A DNA stretch of 64,000 bases from Thinopyrum elongatum (Eukaryota; Streptophyta; Magnoliopsida; Poales; Poaceae), in the NCBI GenBank assembly GCA_011799875.1, contig CM022299.1:33810755-33874754 (forward strand). The letters run 5' to 3'. The position numbers were made by a program, and so were the translations under genes. Positions 34,886 to 43,620 of this stretch are shown one piece after another (the first letter of the stretch is position 1; every line of letters starts with the position of its first letter). The notes below the pieces were generated by a model, which searched no databases, had not been told where the DNA came from, and worked only from the letters and a program-made list of their open reading frames with translations.

Positions 34886-36647
34886 TGTTGGGAAACGTTG
34901 CATGGAAAACAAAAAAAATTCTACGCACACGCAATGATCTATCCATGGAGATGCATAGCAACGAGGGGGAGAGTGTGTCTACGTACCCTCGTAGACCGTA
35001 AGCGGAAGCGTTTAACAACGCGGTTGATGTAGTCGAACTTCTTCTAGCTCCGACCGATCAAGTACCGAACGCACGGCACCTCCGAGTTCTGCACACGTTC
35101 AGCTCGGTGACATCCCTCGTCTTCTTGATCCAGCAAGGCGTCGAGGTAGTAGATGAGTTCCGTCAGCACGACGGCGTGGTGACGGTGATGGTGAAGTGAT
35201 CCTCACAGGGCTTTGCCTAAGCACTGTGAGAATATGACCGGGGGTGTAATCTATGGAAGGGGGCGCCGCACACGGCTAACAATTGATGTTCTCTGTTCTA
35301 GGCGCCCCCTCCCCACATATATATAGGTGGGAGGGGGAGGGGAGAGGCCAGGAGGCGCCCAAGGGCTGGTCGCTGGCCCCCTTGGGGCTTCCTTGCCCTG
35401 CGCCCCCCTGCCATATTTGACGGGGGGGGGAAGGAAAGAAGGGGGAAGAGAGAAGGAAGTGGGAATCCTAATCCACACTTGCCTTTCTCCCTTCCCCTTT
35501 CCTTCTCCATCCCTGGCCGACCCATATGGGGGGCACACTAGACCCTTGTGGCTGGTATGTCCCCCTCTTGGCCCATAAGGCCCATATCTTTTGCCGGGGG
35601 TGCCCGAAACCCCTTCCGGTGATCCGATATGTACCCGGTACCCTCCGGAACACTTCCGGTGTCCGAATACTATCGTCCTATATATCAATCTTTACCTCTC
35701 GACCATTTCAAGACTCCTCGTCATGTACGTGATCTCATCCAGGACTCCAAACAACATTCGGTCACCAAATCACATAACTCATATAATACAATATCGTCAT
35801 CGAACGTTAAACGTGCGGATCCTACGGGTTCGAGAACTATGTAGACATGACCGAGACACCTCTTCGGTCAATAACCAATAGCGGAACATGGATGCTCATA
35901 TTGGCTCCTACATATTCTACGAAGATCTTTATCGGTCGAACCGTTATGACAACATACGTTATTCCCTTTGTCTATCGGTATGTTACTTGCCCGAGATTCG
36001 ATCGTCGGTATCTTCATACCTAGTTCAATCTCGTTACCGGCAAGTCTCTTTACTCGTTCCGTAATACATCATCTCGTGACTAACTCCTTAGTCATTTTCT
36101 TACAAGCTTATGATGTGTATTACCGAGAGGGCCCAGAGATACCTCTCCGAAACTCGGAGTGACAAATCCTAATCTCGATCTATGCCAACTAAACAAACAC
36201 CTTCGGAGATACCTGTAGAGCATCTTTATGATCACCCAGTTACGTTGTGATGTTTGATAGCACACAAAGTATTCCTCCGGTATCCGGCAGTTGCATAATC
36301 TCATAGTCGAAGGAATATGTATTTGACATGAAGAAAGCAATAGCAATAAAACTGAACGATCATTATGCTAAGCTAACGGATGGGTCTTGTCCATCACATC
36401 ATTCTCCTAATGATGTGATCCCGTTATCAAATGACAATTCATGTCCATGGTTAGGAAATCTTACCCATCTTTGATCAACGAGCTAGTCAAGTAGAGGCTC
36501 ACTAGGGACACGGTGTTTGTTTATGTATTCACACATGTATTTAAGTTTCGGATCAATACAATTCTAGCATGAATAATAAACATTTATCATGAATAAGAAA
36601 ATATAAAATAACAACTTTATTAGTGCCTCTAGGGCATATTTCCTTCA
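34886..36647 (-). repeat. 5' LTR of Angela-2 (1762 bp)
   Basis: In plus reading it starts TGTTGGGAAACGTTGCATGG and ends GCATATTTCCTTCA. The TATATATA box lies near 35317 on the minus strand, with the same GC-rich flank as the other Angela LTRs. Confidence 0.96.
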
Positions 36648-36652
36648 TGGAG

Positions 36653-37729
36653 ATCTCTCCATACACCTTCATAATAAAGGGTAGGATGGTCTTTCTCAAG
36701 AATACATACAGAAGAAGCGATGGGCTGCACCATTAGCGCACACACAATTGAAAGAAAAAGGAAGAGTACACAGGGGCACTAGTGCTAGCCACTCGGCCAC
36801 GCATCAATTCTTAATGAATAGCAGGGCGGAAGCTACTTGAGACAAAACTAGCAAGTTTCCCATTGGTTCCTCGGAAAAAAAAATTTAAATCGGGTTTGTT
36901 CTTTTTATTCTTATTTACTTTCCTTTTTTCCTTTCTCCTTTCTCTTTTATTTTTCCTTTTTTATTTTTTTTCAGATGCGTGAACCTTTTAAAATAAAAAA
37001 AATTAAATTCGTGAGCTTTTTCTCAAATTTCTAAAACTTTTTCAACTACTCAAACTTTTTTTGCAACTCTTTTTAGTTAACATTTCTAGAAAATCTACAA
37101 GAAAAAATAATTTGATGAAATTTTTTCAAATCCGCGAATGCTTGGGCCAACCGAACAGGCGTCCGACGAGAGTGAAGCCGCCACCTACTTGGGCCAAGGT
37201 CTAAGCATTTTTTCTTTTCTACTTTTTCATTTTTCTTTTATATTTTTGTTAATTTATTTTTCTCCTTTTTGAAATTTATTATTCTTTTTGGAACTTGTTG
37301 AAAAACTTGAAATATTGTTTGGAATAACCAAAAATGTTCTTGTTCTAAAATATTGTTTACAATTTTAAAAATATTGTAGAATTTCAAAAAAAAATCCTAT
37401 TTTTGAATTGTATATTCATATATTTAAGAAATGTTTGCGTATTAGAAAAAGTTGATAAAGTTTTTAAAAAGTATGTGGTTTGCAATTTGTGTTAAAAACT
37501 TTTGCCTATTGTTGGGAATTTTTTAACAATTTTTTAAAAAAAAGTGTTGAAGTTTGTAAAAAATTTGTACATCATTTGAAATTGCAAAATTGTTGCTAAA
37601 TTTCAAGAAATGGTTAGGACATATGAAAATGTTCATGTTGATTGATAATGACAGAAATTGTAAATAACAAATGCTCGTCGATGCACCCGTCTGTCACACT
37701 CCTCTCAGCTGGTGTTTTTTTTAATTATG
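36653..37729. other. Intron-like AT-rich stretch without genes
   Basis: After the end of the 250-bp duplication comes about 200 bp of mixed sequence, then long T/C and A/T-rich tracts (TTTTCCTTTCTCCTTTCTC, AAATTTTTTCAAATCC). A short GGGCCAACCGAACAGGCGTCCG patch lies near 37147. Oligo-A/T words like TTTTTCAAATT recur and resemble those of the foldback-like region at 43.6-47.6 kb. No coding signal seen. Confidence 0.6.
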
Positions 37730-39960
37730 GATAAATGATCTCAAATTTTGCATGCGGGTGGTCAAGCTCATGTTAGGCATTCATGACATGTTAGAACAAA
37801 TTCCGACACTGTTTGCATGTTGCGACACGTTCGGCCTTTTTCACCGTAAACTTCAGAAAATGCAAAACTTGTTGAAAACTCAGACAACTTGTCAAGGTGC
37901 CTTGAATTGTCATACAAGGTCGTGAAAAAATTGGGGCCATTTCAAGGATGTCGGGAAACAACGTGCACTCAGACGGAGCCTTCTGGCCTACCCAAACACC
38001 CTCCGTTCAACATGGTCTATGTTTGGACATCCTTCAGATGAACCCAACTTTTGCAAGCAAGTGGGTATGTTAATGGTAGACATCCATGTCAGGTTTGAAA
38101 ATTTTCCGACACCGTATGCAAGTTGCGACATGTCCTGCCACTTATTCATCTTTTTCGACCGAGAAAACTTCAGAAAATGCAGAGCTTGTCGAAAACCAAA
38201 ACAACTTGATATGGTGCCCTGAATTGGTCATACCACGACATGGAAAAAATTGGGTTCATTTAAAGGATGTCAAAAACAATGTGCTCTCACACAGACCCTT
38301 CTCGCCTACCCGAACACCCTTCATTGAACATGGTCTATTTTTGAACATTCTTGAAATGGCCCCAAATTTTGTAAGAAGATGAGAATGCCCATGGTAGACA
38401 TCCATGTCAGGTTTGAACAACTTCTGACACAATATGCACGTTGCGACAGGCCGATCATTTATCAGCCTTTTTCACTAAGAAAACTTCAGAAAATGCAAAA
38501 CTTTTTGAAAACCCAAACAATTAACATGGTGTTTCGAATTGATCATACAAGGACATGAAAAAATTGGGGCCCTTTAAGGGATGTCGAGAAACGTGGTGCT
38601 GCCAAACGGACCCTTCTGGCCTACCCGAACACTCTCTGTTGAACATAGTATTCTTTCGGAAATCTCAGGACTGGCCCCAACTTTTGAAAGCAGGTGTTCA
38701 TGCCCATGTTAGGCATCCATTCCTAGTTTGAACGACTTCTGATACCATATGCACGTTGCGACACGTCTGACCATGTATTGGACTTGTTTCACTAGGAAAA
38801 CTCGAAAAAATGCAAAACTTGTCAACAATCTAAACAACTTGGCATGATGCCTTGAATTTTTAATACAAGATGGTGGAAAAAATTTGGGGCCATTTGGCGG
38901 ATTTAAAAAATAACGTGCTTTCAAACAAACCCTTCTGGCCTACCCGCACACTCTCCATTGAACATTGTGTATTTTAGACCTCCTTGAAATGACCCCAACT
39001 TTTGAAAGCAAGTGCTAATACCCATGGCAGGCATCCATGTTAGCTTTGAACAATTTTCGACACTGTATGCAAGTTGTGACACGTCCGACCATTTATCTGC
39101 CTTTTCTGACCGAGAAAACTCCAGAAAATGCAAAGATGGTCGAAAACCAAAACAACTTGATATGGTGCATTGATTTAGTCATACAAGGCCATGAAAAAAT
39201 TGGAGTCATTTCAAGGATGTCAAAAAATAATGTGCTCTCAGACAGACCCTTCTGGCCTACCCGAACATCTTCGTTACACATGGTTGATTTTTGGAGATCC
39301 TTTAAATGATCCCAACTTTTGTAAGAAGGTGGCCATGCCCATGGTAGACATCCATGTCAGGTTTGAACGATTTTCGACACCGTATGCACGTTGCGACACG
39401 TCTAGCCATTTATCGACCTTCTTTAACCGAAAAAACTCCAGAAAATGTAAAACTCTTCGAAAACCCAAACAGCTTTACATGTTTCCTTGAATTGTTCATA
39501 CAAGGCAATGAAAATATTTGGAGTCATTTCAAGGATGTCAAAAAACAACGTGCTCTCAGACTGAGCCTTCTAGCCACTCGGACATCCTGCGTTGAATATG
39601 GACTATTTTTGGCCAATCTTAAAATGACCCAATTTTCGCAAGCAGGTGGACATGCTCATGGTAGGCATTTATGCCTGGTTTGAACTATTTTTGACATAGT
39701 ATGCAAGCTGCGACACGCCCGACCATTTAGCGGCCTTTTTTTATCGAAAATGCAAAATTTATCGAGAACCAAAACACCTTGGCAAGGTGCCTTGAATTGG
39801 TCCTACAAGCCAATGTAAAAAAATTGAGGTCATTTGACGAATGTCGAGAAACAATGTGCTTTCAAACGGAGCATTCTAGCTTGCCAACACCCTGCGTTGA
39901 ACATGGTGTTTTTTTAGGCATTCTTAAAATGACCCCAATTTTTGTTCATATTTTTCTAAA
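37730..39960 (+). repeat. Tandem array, about 315-bp unit, seven copies
   Basis: GCGACACGT-type anchors lie at 37822, 38125, 38443, 38758, 39076, 39393 and 39710, giving spacings of 303-318 bp. Each unit carries GGTTTGAAC, TTGCGACACGTC, GAAAACTTCAGAAAATGC, TGCCTTGAATTG and CTTCTGGCCTACCCGAACA. Units differ by substitutions and small indels, which suggests an old array. Short ORFs in several frames (60-110 codons) simply follow the periodicity. The flanks on both sides are T/A-rich with TTTTTCAAAT words. The array lies between the two halves of the CRK pseudogene. I do not recognise the satellite family. Confidence 0.93.
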
Positions 39961-40538
39961 TTTGTTTTGAAATTCCAAATTTGTTTGTGTTTTTTTAAAT
40001 AAATTTTTTAAATATTCATGTTCAAAATTTTGTTTGCTCTTTTCAAACAATGTTAGTATTTTGACATTCTGAGAAATTTTAGAAGACATAAACATTTTTT
40101 TGAAATTTATGTATAATTTTTTAAATTGCAAATATTTGTATTTAATGAACACATTTCGAAAATGTAAAGTTTTTTGTGAAATTTGGAACAAATTTTTAGA
40201 AGCACAAGAATTTTTTAAAAAGAAAAGAGAAACAAAAAGGGAAAAATGAAAAAGAAACAAAAAACGTACAGAAAGAAAAGAAATTTTGGGAAAAGACTAG
40301 TGGGCCAGCCCTGTCGGGCAGCCTCCTGTGTGTGACGCCGTCGCTCGCTGGGGCAAAATGTCAAGGATTCGCACGGACCTGCGATGTGAGCGACGATACA
40401 TGGGCCAGACCACTTCTAGCTTTTCACAGGAATGCTGGCATGCTGCTATGCTATGCCATCAGCGTTATTAAGTATTAACTCTTAAATGATTTACGTTCGG
40501 ATCAGCCATGAGTAGTGGCTAGCATCCCTTGGTTACTA
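39961..40538. other. AT-rich flank of the 315-bp array, no genes
   Basis: Runs such as AATTTTTTAAATTGC and AGAAAAGAGAAACAAAAAGG are followed by a GGGCCAGCCCTGTCGGGCAG patch near 40305 and ordinary sequence to 40538. The A-rich side mirrors the T-rich side at 36890-37600, so the array and its flanks may form one foldback-type element of about 3.4 kb. Confidence 0.5.
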
Positions 40539-40641
40539 CTCCCTTCGTTCGGAATTACTTGTCTCGGAAATGGATGTATCTAGAACTAAAATACATCTAG
40601 ATACATTCATTTCTGCGACAAGTAATTCCGAACGGAGGGAG
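40539..40641. mobile_element. Stowaway MITE (103 bp), TA duplication
   Basis: It is nearly a perfect inverted repeat: CTCCCTTCGTTCGGAATTAC at the left, and GTAATTCCGAACGGAGGGAG at the right. TA dinucleotides flank it (40537-40538 and 40642-40643), as expected for Tc1/Mariner-type MITEs. The central stem reads ACATCTAGATACATTC and its inverse. It is the Athos-like Stowaway type common in Triticeae. Confidence 0.96.
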
Positions 40642-40929
40642 TATATGGATATATGGACTATGTGGAAGTCCTGAGGTCGATTCTCGCCAACATCGCTTGC
40701 TTTTTTGGCTATTTCCTTCGCGCTGTAAACACAGCTGACTTCGGTGCCGTTGAGTGGGCCGGCCCAATCGCTGTCACATCTCTGTGTATACAGCGTATAC
40801 GTTCTAGGCGATTCACCGTATATAATACGAGTATGATTTGTGAAAAATCCATATTACCCTTTATACGTTTAGTGAGGGGTTGTACCAAAGAGTCCATATT
40901 ACTCTGTATACGTTTACGTCTACGTTTGG

Positions 40930-41673
40930 TGGGAGTCGTCGGCGGTGGCGGCGACGGTAGACTCAGCATGGGCCGGGCGTCGTAGAACCGATACGCATAC
41001 CTAAAATAGCACCGACGGACACCCATCTGCCCACCAATGCGCAGGAACATGGTGGAGTTGACCATGCCGAGGAGACGGTGCAGGCACGCCAAGTAGTCTT
41101 CGGCGGACAGATCCGACGTGCACTGCGCCTGGTTGTACACCTTCGGGTAGGTAGTCACTCTATCCATGTCCATGACGCCGGCCGCATAGAGCGTCGGCGC
41201 CGTGGTGGCCGCCTTCTCCGCGGTCTCCACAAGCAGCTCGCGGACGAGACCGATGACGAGGGGTACGTCGCCGGTGGTGACGTTCTTGATGTCACACTGC
41301 TCGAAGGGCGGCATGTTGTCCCCGTACCCTCCCGTGGTATTCGAGGGTGCCGCTAGGATGTCATCGCCGGCGCTGTAGACGACGATACAATCGCCGTAGG
41401 TGGAGCGGGCCTTGTCGCACTTGGTCCGGTTCAGCGCTTTGCCGAACTAGTTAGCGACGCAGTCACCGCAGGCGGGGCCGTCGAGGACGTCGCTCTGTAC
41501 AGCCCGAGCGTGAAGACGACGTTGGGGGTGCCGCCAAAGGTCTAGGTGGCGAAGTGTACCGGAGAAGAGGCAGCGTTCTTGGAGAGAGTGGTGGCGATGG
41601 CCTTGACGTTGTCGCAGAACACGTTGACGGCCTCCGGAGACCGTGTGAGTAGGAGGAGCAGGATGATCGCCAT
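40930..41673 (-). pseudogene. CRK ectodomain exon: signal peptide and two DUF26 (Gnk2) domains, broken
   Basis: The start ATG is at 41673 with signal peptide MAIILLLLL. The first DUF26 domain has CDNVKAIATTL, a TAG stop (HFAT*TF), a frameshift after LGLYRA, GPACGDCVAN, another TAG, then GDCIVVYSAGDD. The second domain (from about 41310) is open: QCDIKNVT, YNQAQCTSDLSAEDYLACL (one conserved Cys is Tyr) and RRCYFRYAYRFYD. A Pro-rich stretch (SLPSPPPPTTPTKRRRKR) ends near 40930, where CRKs have their juxtamembrane/transmembrane part. The open frame runs on to 40709 but no longer resembles the family. CRKs are plasma-membrane receptors in defence and stress signalling. The kinase exons of what is probably the same gene are at 27032-27575. 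Confidence 0.88.
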
Positions 41674-41705
41674 GGCAGAGCTATCACGAGTGCACGACTA
41701 GTAAG

Positions 41706-41866
41706 CAGTGTTTTAAATAGCGGGATATGACATATAGCGGCAACCCTTAAAAACAGCTATAGCGGGGCTATAGCGGCAAATTGTACATGAAATCATTTAG
41801 CGGCAACATGATCAAATAGCTATAGCGAAACTATAGCGGGGCTATAGCCGGCTATTTAAAACTATG
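41706..41866. mobile_element. hAT-type MITE (161 bp) with 8-bp target duplication
   Basis: Termini are CAGTGTTTTAAATAG and CTATTTAAAACTATG, inverted repeats of each other with two mismatches. The flanks are the perfect 8-bp duplication CTAGTAAG (41698-41705 and 41867-41874). The interior repeats CTATAGCGGGGCTATAGC. It lies 32 bp upstream of the CRK start codon, so it sits in the former 5' leader or core promoter. Confidence 0.93.
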
Positions 41867-41874
41867 CTAGTAAG

Positions 41875-42154
41875 CAAATCTACAACAGGTCTTGTTTGTC
41901 TTCTGCCAGGTGAGTACCATCGGTCACTTGGAAAAACGAACACCGAAACCTTTTTTCAGCTGATTTCGCATGGGTCAAATAATACAACTTTGAAACGACC
42001 AACGCACACTGGAAGGCACATTATTTGCAAAATCAACACTTATTGAAGTGGGGCACTGAGGCGGTTTTATTTTCTTTGTGTTTACTATTTATGGTTCTAT
42101 TTTGTGATGCTTTATGATACATGCGCGGTGTGTAGAGTACATTTTTTAGAATCA
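41875..42154. other. Former CRK upstream region, nothing recognised
   Basis: Unique-looking sequence of mixed composition with no ORF, repeat or clear promoter motif that I can support. Confidence 0.5.
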
Positions 42155-43345
42155 CTTTCATTTATTAACCCAAATGATAAGTGACACACGTGTGGCACGA
42201 AGGAACTTGGTCCAAAAGTCTTCATTATCATCTATTTTGCCACATCAAACAGATGACATCAGCGAAATCTTTTTAGTTTTTCAGACTTAAAAATATTTTA
42301 TCTCTTAAATCGAAATTCCGATTAAAAATCCGTTTTCATCATTAAATCTGTCCTGACGAGATCTTCAAAATTAGATCCCATATTGATATGTTTCGACGAC
42401 TTTTTTGCGGCCAAAAGTTGCCATGATGTTACACTGAAGTTGCCATAGTGTTTACACTAAAGTTGTCATAATATGTTTCATCTATTTTTTTCTTCTAGAT
42501 TTAAAGTATTATTGTACTTCAACTACTTTTCACGGCAAACTTTATTAATTGACCATGGCAATTTTAGTAACTAACCACGGCAAACTTAATTCATGGAATA
42601 TAGTATTTTAATAATTCATGATGGCAATTTTAGTTTATAGATCATGGCAATTTTAGTATTTTGATCACGCCAATTCTAGTATTTTGACCATGTAAATTAT
42701 TTTTTGTATGAACCATGACAATTTTTTGTGCATGTATCATGGCAAATTTAAGAAATTCATCATGACAATTTTAGTTTCTGGTTCATGGCAAATTTGAGTA
42801 ATTGACCATGCATTTTAAAAGTAGTTGACATGGATTTCTTTTTAATTATGAACCATGTCAAAATTATTTCATGGATCATGGCAAATTTTTAGTAACTCAC
42901 CATGGCAAGTTTAGTTTCTTAATTTCTATTTTTATAACATGTCAAAATTTACTTTAAACATAGAAGAAAAAGTAGTTGAAACATATCATGGCAACTTCAG
43001 TGTAAACACCATGGCAATTTATGTGTAATAAAAATGCCAACTTTTGACCGCAAAAAAATATCGTCGAAACATATCAATATGGGATCTAGTTTTGAAGTTC
43101 TCGTTGCGACGAATTTAATGGTCAAAACGGTTTCTCAATCGGATTTTTTATTTAAGAGATAAAATATTTTAAAGTTTTAAAACCCAAAAGATTCCCGCTT
43201 ACATCATCAGTTAATTTCCTGTTTGCATGCATGTGTAAAAAAAAAGGATGACATCATCAGTTACTTTCCTGGTGGCTAGAATGGCGTGTGGCCCGACCTC
43301 CTTCAGCCTACACGTGTGCCACTTATCATGGTTCCTTTATTAAAC
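42155..43345. mobile_element. Long-inverted-repeat DNA element (about 1.2 kb), non-coding
   Basis: Arms of roughly 350-400 bp are inverted copies. The left starts near AATGATAAGTGACACACGTGTGG; the right ends near CACACGTGTGCCACTTATCATG type sequence at 43305-43330. Shared arm motifs include AAATATTTTATCTCTTAAAT, TAGATCCCATATTGATATGT and GTTTCGACGA. The centre (42530-42930) is a degenerate array of ACCATGGCAATTTTAGTAA-like units. No ORF is present. Superfamily is uncertain (Mutator-like or foldback), and I could not fix the target duplication. Confidence 0.82.
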
Positions 43346-43620
43346 AGTCAAGATGACTAGAGTACCAAGGTCACCATGAAAAGAAAAAGGTTAGTGGCCG
43401 GTGACATAATCCCCAAGCGGCGACCATTTACATAATGGAGAGCAAAACGAGTCTGGTTATGCGCCTCTTTATTTGACTCTCTTCTCTCGTCACAAAGACA
43501 ATGTTGACTAGTGTTTTGCATGACAATATTGACTAATGTTTTGCCGGAGCTGCTATGGTGTGCTCGTTGTGAACGTTAAGTTTTTTTATTGAGCGACCGT
43601 TGTCAAGTTCAAGTGACCGC
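43346..43620. other. Unassigned stretch
   Basis: Mixed sequence between two repeat elements. A short direct repeat (AATGTTGACTAGTGTTTTGC, then AATATTGACTAATGTTTTGC) occurs at about 43500-43545. No gene seen. Confidence 0.4.

Larger units (their letters stand above)
28027..36647 (-). mobile_element. Angela-2: Angela/BARE-1/WIS-type Copia retrotransposon, full length but defective
   Basis: On the minus strand the 5' LTR is 36647-34886 and the 3' LTR is 29781-28027. Target duplications are CGGAG (28022-28026) and TGGAG (36648-36652), one mismatch apart; the parallel unit of the 250-bp duplication reads TGGAG, so the left copy mutated. Gag, protease, integrase, RT and an RNase H remnant follow in order. 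The leader (34870 to 33613) has no coding signal. It shares five in-frame TAG codons and the RNase H deletion with Angela-1, yet RT keeps an intact YVDD. LTRs differ by a few percent in the parts I compared. The insertion lies between the CRK kinase and ectodomain exons. Confidence 0.97.

Noticed and set aside
37730..39960. CRISPR-like regular repeats
   Set aside because: Whole 315-bp units are repeated with no short repeat/unique spacer alternation, and the genome is a plant's. The same holds for the 335-bp arrays.
40709..40930. Downstream part of the 201-codon ORF as real CRK sequence
   Set aside because: After KRRRKR the reading no longer resembles a transmembrane segment. It contains a short internal duplication (AAACGTATA...GGTAATATGGA), so it is probably intron or inserted sequence.
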